Shown: positions 35,337 to 47,224 of the stretch, in pieces
How positions within the stretch are numbered: the stretch's first letter is position 1
Layout of the letters: each line of letters starts with the position of its first letter
Origin: Mesostigma viride
Taxonomy: Eukaryota; Streptophyta; Mesostigmatophyceae; Mesostigmatales; Mesostigmataceae
Reading direction: 5' to 3'
Assembly: GCA_009746045.1 (NCBI GenBank)
Contig: RPFO01001275.1
Span: 62,001-126,000 of the forward strand
DNA: 64,000 bases
Position numbers and translations under genes: made by a program
The notes under the pieces: generated by a model
What the model was told of the DNA's origin: nothing
Seen by the model: the letters and a program-made list of their open reading frames with translations, nothing else
The model's database searches: none

Positions 35337-38300
35337 ATATATATTAAAAATATAATTACTTACAGCAGAGTGAAATCACTCAAACCAAAGCAAACGCCCA
35401 GCTATAAACCTATATACAGAGCCATGTCAAAGCTCTATACTACGATAAGACCAATGGAAACGCCTAACGGGAGGAACCTAATAGCCCTGCTGCACCGCAA
35501 AATCAGCCCGCGTACGGCGGAGCATGATGTCAGCCATGGCCCGAGTCAGCGCCACCGACAAGCGCTGACGCCAATATGACGTCCAGGTCCGCGCCGACCA
35601 TGGGGCCCGCTGGCCCTCCAGGTCCAGCCGGTCCTCCCGGAGCCGGCAACACTCCTTGAAGAAGGCGGAGGTCAGGGGCCCCATGGCCCCAAACTCCTCC
35701 AGGACAAAGGGCACCACACGATGGTGCCCGACGTCGCCGTAGGCCAGGAGCTTGGCCCGCTCCGCCCGGTCCGCCGTGTAACCTGCCGTGAGGGAGGCCC
35801 CAGCCACGTGGCTAAGAGCCAAGGGCCGCGCCACCGAAACGTCAATAAGCAGATGCCGGCCACCCCCCTCAAAGTCCAGCACCACGATGTCAGGCCGGTG
35901 GTTGGGGGAATAGAAGGCAGCGCCATCCGCATCCTCGGACCGGATGTTCGCGTGGGGGAAAACCGACCGAATCATGGCGAGCACCACCGTCAGGAGGACA
36001 GTGTGCAAATACAAATACCAATTCTGATTCTGTTGGCCCCCCATGCAGGCAAGGTAGTGAGTCCCCGTGGGATCCAGCGGCTGCCCACAGCTACCACAAG
36101 GCCGCCCGGCCGGAACAAGAGGCTGCGGGGCAAATAGCTGGTGCCGGAGCGCCACCGAGTAGTGGCTGGGAGCCAAGGCGAATGGGGGGGCCATGGGAAG
36201 AGCACGAAGGTACGCCGAGCCCACACTCCGCAAGGAAAGCGAGAACAGCCACGCACGTCCCTGGGCGTTGAGGTCCGCGAAAAGAGCAATCCAATCAGCC
36301 GTGTGCAGAATACCCGCGTAGGTTTTCTGGTGTTTATCGATGACGCGAGCAGGGAATGCGGCGGGAGATTGAACGGAGGCGACCGAGGGAGTGCCGCGAG
36401 GGAGGTGGCGCTGTACCGCCTGAGCGGCACGGACGGGAGAACAGGCCTGCTGGATCTCAGCATAGGCCTCCTGGATGGCGGTGACGAAGGGCAAAGGGCT
36501 GCTGGGGTCCAGGAGGTCAGGCGCTGCCGTTGCCAAAAGGGGCAGGAGCCGGCAGCTTTCCGCCCACGACTGAGCGACGGAGCCCAAAAATGCTGCTGGG
36601 GCCAGCCGGGCGGCACGAGTCAGACCGCAGCCACCCATCCGTGCAGGCAGGGAGGCAATGCGAATAGCATGTGGCGGGAGGTCGGGGCCCGGGACCAGCT
36701 GCGCCAAGGCCGACTGGATGCGTTCGTCGTGGCCCTCGGCGGCCAGCCGGACCTGAGCCGGAAGAGCGCCCCGGAGCCAGTGAACGACGCGAGGGTGAGC
36801 GCAAAACCACAGAAGCAGACCCTTGGTCTGCGAATCATGAAGGCGCGCAATCAAGGGCAGTACCTCAGTGCGTGCCTCGAGGGCGGCCCGCAGAGCATCG
36901 ATGACAAACGCGGGGTCGCCAACCGGAACGCCGAGGACATCCAACCCATGGAGGCGCTCGTCCCGGCCCAAGAGCTGGGGCGGAAAGCCGGAGCAATCAC
37001 CTTGGGGCGAGTACACCGCGCACTTGGCCAGGGTCAACTGGAGGTTGATGTCGGCCACCGCGGTCTGCAGTGCCAGCAGAGCCGCGGTGGTGTCCGGCAC
37101 AGGGCCCAGAAGGTAGATATCATCCAAGTAGGCCTGAATAGCGACCGCCGGGTGGGCAGCATGGACCGCTTGGAGGCAACCCTGGAGGGGGGCGGCAAAG
37201 TACAGGGGTCCCAGGGGGTCCCCTTGCTGGGTGCCCGACCGCGACAGCAGGCCGCCGCGAGTGCCGTCCTCCATGATGTGAACCAGTTGGCCGGGCTGGC
37301 CGTAGCACACGGCTGTCCAAGCGTACAAGTCCTCGAAGGACTCCATGACGGCCGCAAACATGCTGGCGCGGGACAGACTGTTGAACGCGTTGTGGCAGTC
37401 GACCTTGACGACAGCGTGGGTGGGGTGGGCCTCGAGGTAGGCCTGCACCGAATGGATGAGGATATCCGCCCCGCCTGGAGTCGTCACCCCCAGCTGGGCC
37501 GCCACCGAGGTCTCACCCGCTGCGAGGGGCGGGCAGAAAAAGGCACGGAGCTCGGGCGCCTTTTGGCGGCAGATCACTTTGCCCACGAGCTTGCGGAGCA
37601 CCTCACCGCAGGCGATCGGGCGCACCTTGCCCTCGGGGGGGGCAAGACACCCTTGAGCAGAGCGAGGAGGCGAGCGCCCGCTAACCACTCGCGCGCAGCG
37701 GGAGGAACGCGACCAGCCGCCAGGTCAATGAGGGTGTCAAAGAGAATGTCCTCGCCCCCATGCCCCACCAGGACCTCCAAGTGCTCGTAGCGCCAGCCCG
37801 ACGGCCCGGTAGAGGAAGCCCGCGGGACCGCACGCATCACCTCCAGGAAGCAGTCGCGGTCCAGCCGGAGGGGGGCCGGCAGGGGGTCCGGCACGGGCAG
37901 CTGGAATCCGGGCTCCGCAGGGTGAAGAGCCTCCAAGGCCGCCAGGGTAGCCGCATTGGCGGGGGCCAGCTTGGCCATTTCCAAGCGGGTCATGGCCCGG
38001 CTGAGCTGCCCCTCGCGGACGAGGCGGATGACGTCGGCGGCCACCCGCTCGAAGTTGACCTCCCCCGACAGCCGGGCCGTGCGCGGGGGCGGCACGCCAA
38101 ACAGCCCCTCCCAGTCCCCCTGCAGAAAGCGTCGGCAACGGGCAATAACCGCACCCTGGAGGCCGCGCACACCACGCCCGAGAGGGGTGAGGAGCAGGCG
38201 GGGGGTCACCATGTGCAGTTTAAAGCCCAGCGGGTCGTCCGGAGCGGCGTGCATGCGCCGGAGAGAAACGATTGCACATTGCGCGAAAAGGCTACGCGCG

Positions 38301-38410
38301 CGGTGGGGGAGGTCGGTCAGGGTAGACGTCGGGTTGATGGCGCATGCATCCCAGGGAACCGTGTCAAGCCAACGCCAACTGGCCGAGTAGTCGGGCGGCG
38401 GGGGCTGGGA
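35337..38410 (-). mobile_element. RLE-type retrotransposon, longest copy c
   Basis: Minus strand, 3.07 kb. Left end GGAATATATATT then the shared 3' UTR; right end GGGAATATATA followed by the resumed LINE UTR. It contains one long ORF with a single frameshift. The true 5' end is uncertain: the ORF is open close to 38254 with only about 155 bp before the junction. Confidence 0.85.
35478..38254 (-). pseudogene. RT plus restriction-like endonuclease, one frameshift
   Basis: Two frames join near 37640, beside a run of seven G. The upstream frame holds the pre-RT region (GPSGWRYEHLEVLVG; LAGARLLALLKG). Numbering the 736-residue downstream frame from 37688: KVRPIACGEVLRKLVGK (21-37), motif A KVDCHNAFN (95-103), motif B QQGDPLGPLYF (154-164), motif C YLDD (187-190), a zinc knuckle C531-C534-H544-C548, and RPD 598-600 with D616. 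A C-terminal CCHC plus PD-(D/E)xK endonuclease is the arrangement of R2-like, site-specific non-LTR elements. These nick the target and prime cDNA from it. Restoring one base would be needed for function, so I call it broken. Confidence 0.85.
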
Positions 38411-38477
38411 ATATATATACCAGTAGTGTAGATTAGTAAGGCTTAGCCTAGCATGTCACAGTGTGGCCCACGCGCAT

Positions 38478-39480
38478 TAATTAATTAATTAATTAATTAT
38501 CAACATCGCTCCGTTGGGAGTCAATGTAGCGCATATCCCTGAGAAGGGGCATATGGCTTTTAATACATCCTAGGCTACTTCATGCAAGGGTGGGAATGTA
38601 AGCTACCCTTGCTCTAGGTGCACCAGGGCACCTGCACCCTCATGGTCTATCACGCTATGCCCGGGTAAGGGGGGAGCATGCCTGTGAGGGAGGAAGATCA
38701 GCATGGCTATACAAGAGCTAGGACATGGCTTCTCGACAGAGAGCATCTCTCTGCATGGCATAGCATGGCGAAATTCTTAATGCAACATCCATGGGGGGGT
38801 CCCATTATAGGCATGGCTTGGCTAAACATAGCCAGGGCGTAGCATGGCTGTACTAGGCTATGGCTGGTTGTGGACCGTGCGTTGGCGGCACGTGACTAGG
38901 TGTGTTGGCACAGCTAGGCAAACAGTCTAGGCATGGCGGCCTTAGCGGCAGTGACGCCAGGTTACAATCTAGGGCTATTGCTATTCGAGACCGCTGGGGG
39001 CGTCCACATCTTGTGGTTGATCATCAGGTCCCCGCCCCTCCAGTACACCTTGGGCTTCCCATAGGGTGCCCACGCGCATGTGCGCCCATAATGGCCCCCA
39101 TGGATGTTGCCTACGGAATTGAGCCAAGCCATGCCTATAATGGGACCCCCATGGATGTTGCATTAAGAATTTAGCCATGCTATGCCTATGCAGAGAGATG
39201 CTCTCTGTCCAGAAGCCATGCCCTAGCCCTTATATAGCCATGATGATCTTCCTCCCCCGTGCCAGGATCCCCCCCTTAGGCGGGTTGAACCTGAGTGAGA
39301 CAGCATGGTGGTGCCGGTACGTGCCCTGACCAGTGCACCTATAGAGCAAGGGTAGCTTACATGAATTCCCACCCTTGCATGAAGTAGCCTAGGATGTATT
39401 AAAAGCCATATGCCCCTTCTCAGGGATATGTGCTACATTGACTCCCAACGGAGTGATGTTCCTAATTAATTAATTAATTA
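38478..39480. mobile_element. inverted pair of LINE 3' ends
   Basis: A minus-strand family B 3' end (tail 38478-38500, hairpin 38503-38527, UTR to about 38815) and a plus-strand 3' end (about 39150-39434, hairpin 39435-39459, TTAATTAA tail) face each other. Between them is an inverted family A piece (38815-39075) that still encodes VYWRGGDLMINHKMW on the minus strand. The outer 300 bp can fold into a long hairpin. Confidence 0.7.
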
Positions 39481-39482
39481 AT

Positions 39483-40078
39483 GGAAATGTGTAGCCTTGT
39501 GCATTGAAATTATGGCTGGCTTACGTGTAGAGCGACTAAATGACCTAGACGGTGGGGCCGGAAACAGCCGGCTTGCTCATTGATCATCAGGGCGTGTGCC
39601 GTGTTTCGAGCCTAACTGGCCGGGAGGGTCTGCTGGTGAGCACCATTGCTGCGATCGCTCTCCCGCCATTTACGAGGAAATACCCGCAAATGGAAAACCA
39701 TGCTGAAAAGGTCTAGCTAGTCAGTCATTACGTTAGCCATGCCATGATTCCAAACGTCCAAGAACTGCACACGGTGCAAAGGCAAAAATCCGGAGGACGG
39801 CACTTTCAAATGTGCGGCGGGAACCAAGTATGCCAGAAAACACCGTGTTGCTGCAGCGACGCGACGATGTGGACAATGAATCCAGTGCCAAGCTCGGAAC
39901 GTCCGCAAAGGACATCTGGCATCACAGGGTTCAGATGTGCGGAGATACTACAGTACGCGATCCAGCCGGTCCACGACCTGTAGAGCTTGTGCCAAAGGGC
40001 AGCACCAGTCGCAGCACCGAACAGATGTGGGTGACGTTGCAAAAAACACCGGACTTCAGTTGACGGAGCATACACCGT
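39483..40078 (+). mobile_element. unclassified Cys-motif element, copy 2
   Basis: Starts in the TTAATTAAT tail of the previous LINE (GGAAATGTGTAGCC) and matches 27260-27810 inverted. Encodes NCTRCKGKNPEDGTFKCAAG near 39755-39830, then broken frames. Homology ends at about 40078 (TTGACGGAGCATA). Confidence 0.45.
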
Positions 40079-40185
40079 CCGCATTGGTAGGTATACTAAA
40101 TAATTATGAGGCTCAGCTGGGCGCCGGCCAGCTGCAAACGATAAATAAAACAAAAGAATCCTATTTATTAATTTCGCAATGTAGT

Positions 40186-40500
40186 AGTCATCCCCGAGCA
40201 TTCAGGGCATTCCGGAGTACCCCGCCAATCCAAAAGAACAGGAATCACTGACCACCAATCCGCGCGAAGCGCCCAGCGAGCGAAGCGAGCGGCCGCGCCA
40301 GCGGCCTGCGCGCAGCGCACAGCGAGCGCAGCGAGCTGTGCGCTGTGCGCGGCGAGCGAAGCGAGCACCGTACTGCGCACCAATCCGCGAGTGAAGCGAG
40401 CACCGTACTATTCCAGCGGGCAGCGGGCAGCGTACTGCGCACCAATCCGCGAGCGAAGCGAGCACCGTACTATTCCAGCGGGCAGCGGGCAGCGTACTGC
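40186..40500. repeat. GC-rich interspersed repeat, copy 1
   Basis: Begins near ATCCCCGAGCATTCAGGGC and contains palindromic GAGCGAAGCGAGC motifs and two short GCGGGCA runs. Copies occur at 41747-42056, 42085-42527 and inverted at 44329-45108. No coding potential beyond repeat-driven open frames. Confidence 0.7.
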
Positions 40501-40509
40501 CAGGTTGTA

Positions 40510-40788
40510 AAATACGTGTGCGGGGTATAATACGTGGACTTAAAATACGCGTATTATACGTGGGGGGTATAAAATACGCGGTGGTAAAATGCGCGACAGT
40601 TTTTGTGGTCCAATTGTCAGTCACCCAATTAGCACGCTCCTTGATGATGGTCATGCAGTTATTACAACTGAAATTTGGTGTATATGCTTATTTATTAACA
40701 TCTTCCATTTATGCCCTGCAATCCTATCTGATTATGATTTGTTAAATGCAGGGGGGAGCATGCTGCAACGGGAATAGTAAGGATTCAA
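40510..40788 (-). repeat. hAT-family internal/3' sequence
   Basis: Matches 62289-62466 plus 63470-63660, where it is split by RLE retrotransposon copies. It lies directly downstream (minus strand) of the BED/DUF659 ORF. Part may be non-coding transposon sequence. Confidence 0.5.
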
Positions 40789-41418
40789 TTAATTAATTGA
40801 TTGTAAGGAAAGCCATCCACTATATAATGCATGAGAGGACATAAGACACAACTTCCGAGAAGGAGGGGTGACGTGCCCTCCTTTGTACTGGATCATGCCG
40901 GCCACCATCTGCTTGAAAGAGGCGCTCTCAGCCGCATTGAAGGCAATGCCGTTCTCGATAAAAAATTCGGCAGCCAGCAGCTGGACACCTTTCTCGTCGA
41001 CGGGAACCAGCCATTTGGTGATGCTCAGCTGGCCTTTGCTGGGAACCGACGACAAGTCAGCCGGCGCAGCCCCTCCCATCTCCGCCATTGCCCTGTTCAA
41101 ATTGTGCTGCTTCTTGGCGTCTGACTGCTGCGACTTGTTGTTATACATCCTGAGAAACTTGCTCCGGATATTTGGTGGAATTTTGTCGCAGGGTAACATC
41201 CCTTCCCCTGCGATTCCGGCAAAGTGTGCACGGACTCGGAATATGCTGATTGCCCCCGCCCCGTATGAGAACTTCTTGTTGCAAAATGAGCAGAACTTAT
41301 TCGACACAAACTGCGTTTTGTTACTAACAGCATCTGTGACTGCTTCTTTCTTCTCGAGAACGAAATCCCATTCAGGCCCTTTCTTCCTCATGGCTGCAAA
41401 TCGAAAATGGCTGCACAC
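40789..41418 (-). pseudogene. hAT transposase N-terminal part (BED finger, DUF659 start)
   Basis: 209 codons on the minus strand. Residues 43-77 form a BED-type finger: C43-x2-C46, H65 in RAHFAGIAG and C77, the spacing common in plant hAT transposases. Residues about 160-190 (FFIENGIAFNAAESASFKQM, then a PPSRKL motif) match the start of DUF659. The catalytic RNase H-like core and the C-terminal dimerisation domain are missing, so the copy is truncated. No terminal inverted repeats identified for it. Confidence 0.75.
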
Positions 41419-41746
41419 TGTCGCACAGTCGCACTGGCCTCGTCGTCGCTATATTGCATTACACCGTCAGTAGCACAGCTGGCATTTGCTGGCACACTGT
41501 TATTTCCAGGTAAATAGGTGTACGTTTATATTCCAAATATAGCCAATAGGTAATCCCTGCTAAGCCTAGGGTATCAAGCTGGCACACTGTTATTATGCGT
41601 TATGTACCTAGTCCTAGCTGTCTCCTACCGGCCAAACATTTTGCAAGGCTTGCGCTTTATGAAAAGAACTGTACGCATCTACTTCTAGTAGTAAAAATCT
41701 CAAATGTGCAGTGAGCGCGCCGCGCCCAGAATCTGGGCACCGCGCC

Positions 41747-42527
41747 AGTGCCCGCTGCCCGCTGGTACCCCCGAAAAATTCTAAGTCCAAACCGCGTGGT
41801 CAGACGTAAAATACGCGTAAAATACGTCGAGGCCCATAATATGCTTTATCCCGCATTTTATCGCAAAAGTGCGGCGTACATAACAACCCGGGCGTACTGC
41901 GCACCAATCCGCGAGCGAAGCGAGCACCGTACTATTCCAGCGGGCAGCGGGCAGCGGGCAGCGGGCTGCGGGCTGCGGGCAGCGGGCAGCGGGGCGAAGT
42001 ACTGCCAAAAAAAGGGACCCTGCTTTGGGCTGGGCGGAGCCAGCGGGTTACCGTCTAGTCCTATTTATTAATTTAGCAATGTCACAGCATCCCCGAGCAT
42101 TCAGGGCATTCCGGAGTACCCCGCCAATCCAAAAGAACCGGAATCACTGACCACCAATCCGCGCGAAGCGCCCAGCAAGCGAAGGCGAGCGGCCGCTTCA
42201 GCGGCCTGCGCGCAGCGCACAGCGAGCGCAGCGAGCTGTGCGCTGCGCGCGGCGAGCGAAGCGAGCACCGTACTGCGCACCAATCCGCGAGCGAAGCGAG
42301 CACCGTAGTATTCCAGCGGGCAGCGGGCAGCGGGCAGCGGGCAGCGGGCAGCGGGCAGCGGGCAGCGGGCAGCGGGCAGCGGGCAGCGGGCGGCGGGCAG
42401 CGGGCAGCGGGCAGCGGGCAGTGGGCAGCGGGCAGCGGGCAGCGGGCAGCGGGCAGCGGGCAGCGGGGCGAAGTACTGCCAAAAAAAGGGACCCTGTTTT
42501 GGGCTGGGCGGAGCCAGCGGGTTACTC
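41747..42527. repeat. GC-rich repeats with 7-bp GCGGGCA array
   Basis: Two copies of the GC-rich repeat. The second holds an array of about 21 GCGGGCA units (42316-42465), with one GCGGGCG and one GTGGGCA variant. Each copy ends in GGAGCCAGCGGGTTAC. Confidence 0.85.
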
Positions 42528-42756
42528 TAGTTTTAATTAACTAATTCCCGAGTGTACTGAACTGTAGTTTTTGAAGCTACCAAACAAACAAAGAAAGTGT
42601 AAATAAATATTATTTTCCTGTCACGTGTGCAGCTTTCTCGCTAACAAACAAAGAAATATTAAATCTCTGGCTGAAAAATGTGCTTTTCCTAGCCGTAAGA
42701 GCAGTGCATCCGGCTGGGTTATACAGAACAAAGTCAACAAACAAAGAATTATTTTT

Positions 42757-43249
42757 CCAGATAAATAGGTGTACTCGGCGTTTATTCCTCGGCGTTTATT
42801 CCAAATATAACCAATAGTTAATCCCTGCACAACAAGCGTGGATATGGCTCCGCACATGCATGTTGCCATACAATCTGGACGGTGCGAAATGATGTGGTGT
42901 TCAATAGGCGCACAGTCTTCGACAAAGCTGGGGTTCTCTCACGCTTCATTTACCTATGGAACTCTGGCATGCGACGCTATTGGATGGTCGCAAACGAACA
43001 AAACAAAATCTGGGACCCTGGCGCGGACCAGGATAAGCCCAGCCCACTTAGTGAGATCTTTCATGACCTCATGGGCCAAAACAGGATCTTTACCCACATG
43101 CCCAATGACAACCCATTAGAAGTCCAGTGGCTTCCGTGGTCTACTGTAGCAAGGCTCCGTTTTAGCCACTGACATCTTGATACCCTAGGCTTAGCAGGGA
43201 TTAACTATTGGTTATATTTGGAATAAACGTACACCTATTTATCTGGAAA
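42757..43249. mobile_element. inverted-repeat element holding a LINE-like fragment
   Basis: Ends are about 60-bp inverted repeats (CCAGATAAATAGGTGTAC at the left, its complement at 43225-43249, both running into AACCAATAGTTAATCCCTGC). The left copy has a duplicated CGGCGTTTATTCC. Between them a frame reads TIWTVRNDVVFNRRTVFDKA, like the C-terminal region of plant LINE ORF2 (IW..RN..VF). A relic of one end also lies at 41508-41575. Confidence 0.4.
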
Positions 43250-43900
43250 CAAACAAAGAATTATTAAATTTCGCAGTCAGTTCAACGGTTGTTCGGTAGC
43301 CAAACAAACAAACTAATAATTAATTAATTGGGCGGGCACAGTAGCACTTTCAACCAATAAAACGCTATTGTCTAATAATTCCGAAGGGCCTTTCGGCTGA
43401 ACCGAATTAAAACTACCAATGCGGACGGTGTAATGTCTCGGTCAGGTAAAAAAAAAAACTCCCGGAAGGAACCTGCCCTTTTGATGAGAACTTTTTTTTT
43501 CTGACTAGGTTGTCCCCAGTTTACAAATTAACAAAATTAACAAATTCAACGCCGGCGGACTACCTGCGGACTGCTCGACGCGGAGTCGCCGGGCTAGAAG
43601 TTCCGTACTTTCCCAAACTCAGCCTTAGAGGCCGCCGCACCAATTTTTACTTCTTTCCGTCACATGGCTTGCGTTGGGTTCATCGACGAGCATCGACGCT
43701 CATCGACGGTGCAATCTGACGGCGGAGAATAAGTTCGCCACAGCATAGCGCGACGCAAGGGCTAAGATCCGACAACGTGACATGCAAAGCTTTATACCGC
43801 ATCGCTAACCGGAAATTCCGTCCAACACCGTCGTACAGTACTGCCAGTCGACCGCACCTCTGCCTCTTAACCATCGAATGCGCAATCGATCTAGAAAGTA
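43250..43900. other. unassigned sequence
   Basis: AT-rich simple stretches and short A/T runs. 43496-43535 is shared with 47232-47268 (CTGACTAGGTTGTCCCCAG). No supported gene. Confidence 0.4.
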
Positions 43901-43919
43901 GAAACGTCCCCGTGACACT

Positions 43920-44325
43920 TCCGCGATTTCAGTACTTTCCGTCACCCTTGACAGTTGTCGTACAATACTACAAATTTACGCCAATAGAAACTCGCCTCCA
44001 AACATATATATCGATAGAGGCGTGCGTCTTATTTAATTTCAAGGTAACTTACCTCTTAATTAATCTCGCCCCCCCGTTGTAACACCGTCCCCCCGTTGTA
44101 ACACCGTCCCCCCGTTATAACACCGTCCCCCCCCCCCATAAATGCGTCCCCCCCCCCGTTGTAACACCGTCCCCCCCCACGTACAGTAAAACGTCTTACT
44201 TTCAACCGCAGCTCTGCCTTTTAACCGTCGAATGCGCAATCGATCTAGAAAGTATCCGCGATTTCAGTACATGCCGTCACCCTTGACAGTTGTCGTACAA
44301 TACTACAAATTAACGCCAACTAGTG
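43920..44325. repeat. foldback-element arms and 22-bp C-rich repeats
   Basis: 43925-44070 and 44255-44325 are arms of the foldback family (CCGTCACCCTTGACA; CGTACAATACTACAAATT). 44078-44182 is a short tandem array of CCCCCCGTTGTAACACCGT units. Confidence 0.6.
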
Positions 44326-44328
44326 TCA

Positions 44329-45108
44329 CCCGCTGGCTTCGCCCAGCCCAAAACAGGGTCCCTTTTTTTGGCAGTACTTCGCCCCGCTGCCCGCTGCCCG
44401 CAGCCCGCAGCCCGCAGCCCGTTGCCCGCTGCCCGCTGCCCGCTGCCCGCTGCCCGCTGCCCGCTGCCCGCTGCCCGCTGCCCGCTGCCCGCTGCCCGCT
44501 GCCCGCTGCCCACTGCCCGCTGCCCGCTGCCCGCTGCCCGCTGTACGCTGCCCGCTGCCCGCTGGAATAGTACGCTGCGAGCGAATTGGTGCGCAGTACG
44601 CTGCCCGCTGCCCACTGGAATAGTACGGTGCTCGCTTCGCTGGCGGATTGGTGCGCAGTACGCTGCCCGCTGCCCGCTGGAATAGTACGGTGCTCGCTTC
44701 GCTCGCGGATTGGTGCGCAGTACGCCGCCCGCTGCCCGCTGGAATAGTACGGTGCTCGCTTCGCTCGCGGATTGGTGCGCAGTACGCTGCCCGCTGCCCG
44801 CTGGAATAGTACGGTGCTCGCTTCGCTCGCGGATTGGTGCGCAGTACGGTGCTCGCTCGCTTCGCTCGCTCGCCGTACGGTGCTCGCTCGCTTCGCTCGC
44901 TCGCGGTAGGGTGCTCGCTCGCTTCGCTCGCTCGCCGCGCGTGCGCAGCGCACAGCTCGCTGCGCTCGCCGTGCGCTGCGCGCCAGGCCGCTTTCAGCGG
45001 CCGCTCGCTCGCTTCGCTCGCTCGCTGGGATTGGTGGTTAGTTATTCCGGTTGTTATGGATTGGCGGGGAAGTTGCGATGCCCTGGATAGTGCGGGATGA
45101 CCCCCAAT
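44329..45108. repeat. GC-rich repeat, inverted copy with CTGCCCG array
   Basis: Reverse orientation of 42085-42527. Contains about 25 CTGCCCG units (44388-44566), four tandem 65-bp modules each with GGAATAGTACGGTGCTCGCT, and dense GCTCGCTTCGCTCGC palindromes at 44840-45030. Confidence 0.8.
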
Positions 45109-45119
45109 TGCTAAATTAA

Positions 45120-45432
45120 TATATAGGATAGAAACTCGCCTCCATACATATATCTCGATAGAGGTATGCGTCTTATTTAATTTCAAGGTACCTCTTAATT
45201 AATCTCGGCCCCCGCCTTCCGCTAATTTGCTAATTTGCTAAATTTGCTAAAAAAGAGCCAGTCGTTGACAATTTGCTATTTTTTTAGAATTTCACGTTTT
45301 CTCAGCGACGGGGGCTGAGATTAATTAAGAGGTACCTTGAAATTAAATAAGCCGCATGCCTCCATCAAGATATATTCTTGGAGGTGAGGTTCTATTGGCG
45401 TAAATGTGTATTATTGTACGACAACGTGTCAG
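45120..45432. mobile_element. foldback (MITE-like) element
   Basis: The left arm (45127-45205) and right arm (45318-45432) are inverted copies with GAGATTAATTAAGAGGTACC and GAGGCGAG-like motifs. The centre contains TTTGCTAAATTTGCTAAAAA. No coding sequence. Confidence 0.6.
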
Positions 45433-45469
45433 GGGCGACGGTACTGAACTCGTTGAAAATTTGGCGTCG

Positions 45470-46380
45470 TGGCTCGAGTTACGGTCCTAGGACGTTTTGC
45501 TGTACGAGCGTCTATTTCAACTATGCTTCGTAAGTCTACTAGAGTTAGTTCAAAGTGCGTGTCCTTTGGTCGATCCAAAGGCGACAGCGAATGGCCGAAT
45601 GCGCGTCGCGTCTTTCATAACAGCTGGATGATGGACGAAGGCAAGACGGCGCGAGAGCACAGCCACCACAAGGAAAGCCACTGGCGGTGGTTGGCAAGTG
45701 CGGGACTGCGGGGCGATGGCGACAGGGCCACAGAGGCATTCAGGGATTCTAACACGTCTTCAGTTCACGAAGTTTCCCACAGTCCTGGTTGAATATATAA
45801 GCACAAAGTCTGTCTAGCGGGTGAATCTGTCCGACGTGATGAAGAAGGGCGCGATGATATGAAAGAAAGCTGAGGACAGTGTCAACCGTTAAACTCATAA
45901 GGATAGTGGTGGACTATGCAGGGAAGCCCATGCAAGGAACGCCAACGGTGGTCACGACATTGGTTTATAATCTCAAACGCGACATTTGTTTATAATCTGG
46001 TTGTCTCTTTGATAATCTGCCATGTTTTAGGAATCTGCCACGGTTTTACTGTCCGTCATTTTCATCCAGAAATCTTTTTCAGCCGACGTACCGTCTAATT
46101 AGAAGTTTGATCTTCTATGGTCTTGATTTCTTTGTTTCATCGTTGCCTATGCATCTTGTGTGCAGGCAGAAGGCCATGCAAGGCGAGGTGGGCATGGACG
46201 AGGCTCATCACAAGATGAAGATGACGCGGTCGATGACCTAGGGGGGACTTTGTTCCATACTAGTCGGCATTTAGCAAGACACCGAGCGTTTAAACTAGGG
46301 AGGGTACCAAGCGCCACAAGACCAAGTTTTCTGGCATGTTTGGGTACCCTGAAATCGGAAAATTAAGATGGGTTCGACAT
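45470..46380. other. unassigned sequence
   Basis: An open frame of about 107 codons (45469-45792) has no recognisable domain and no support. Nothing else identified. Confidence 0.3.
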
Positions 46381-46895
46381 TTTGTATGAACATTGTATTG
46401 ACGAAGAAGATAAAGGAAAAAGTAGGAGATACATCGAGTATGTTCCATGAATCTCACACATTGTGTCTCAATGCGTACAACTTACGTATACTGGTTCGAC
46501 CATCATGCAAGGATGAGTCGCGAGTCAAACCTTATTAAGACGCTATCACATATGATGAAGACTGGCCACTTGTCTGCATGGTTGGCAAACCAAATTCCTG
46601 CATGGTTGGCAGGGGAGTGTACTATGGAAGGGGTCTGGACTATCCCCGTGCGCAATCTGCTTTTGAGATCATGGTAGCGCCAAAGTTGGGTGACCACTCA
46701 CTGCATGTGATTGCACGTGCCATAGAGCCAGCGCTGTTATAGTCATGGACGCCATCCTCGATGAGGTGCGTCGGCCTCGCAACAATTACTTGGATGATGA
46801 CTCCCTCATCGAGAAAGTGGTACAGGACCGCAATAACAATGAGCAGCAGCAATGCCCTATTCGGGTGGACAGCGATAGGGACTTACATGCCTGAG
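46380..46895 (+). pseudogene. decayed coding-like region, unknown
   Basis: Several short frames read like protein when joined across stops, for example YDEDWPLVCMVGKPN, RAQSAFEIMVAPKLGDHSLH and, in another frame, MDAILDEVRRPRNNYLDDD. No family recognised. It could be a dead transposon or host gene. Confidence 0.2.
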
Positions 46896-47224
46896 TCTGG
46901 ACTGGAGCAGAAAACCCAGCACATGTGAATGCAGAAATGTGTGCCATGGGATCATGTGATTTCATGAGATCTATGTGAAAACAGATATGCATGTCTAGGT
47001 ACGGTGTGTTTTGATGAGACATACGGCTTCAGCATGAAAGCTTTACCTGGGTGACTTAAAACGGCTGTGTAACTTATTTTTTAATGAAAAACCACTTTTT
47101 TGATTTAATCCTAAAAACGAGAAACGAGAAAAATACGCCTCGAGCCAAACAGTAGAAAAAATTATTATAAAGTAAAGGGGTAAAATTGGCTCTTTTTTAG
47201 CAAATTATCTTTTTTAGCAAATTT

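Noticed and set aside
36141-37790. 549-codon plus-strand ORF opposite the reverse transcriptase
   Set aside because: Antisense shadow of the RT coding strand; no domain features, while the minus strand has all RT and endonuclease motifs.
42198-44953. Ala/Arg/Gly-rich ORFs
   Set aside because: Produced by the 7-bp GC-rich arrays in all frames; no support as genes.
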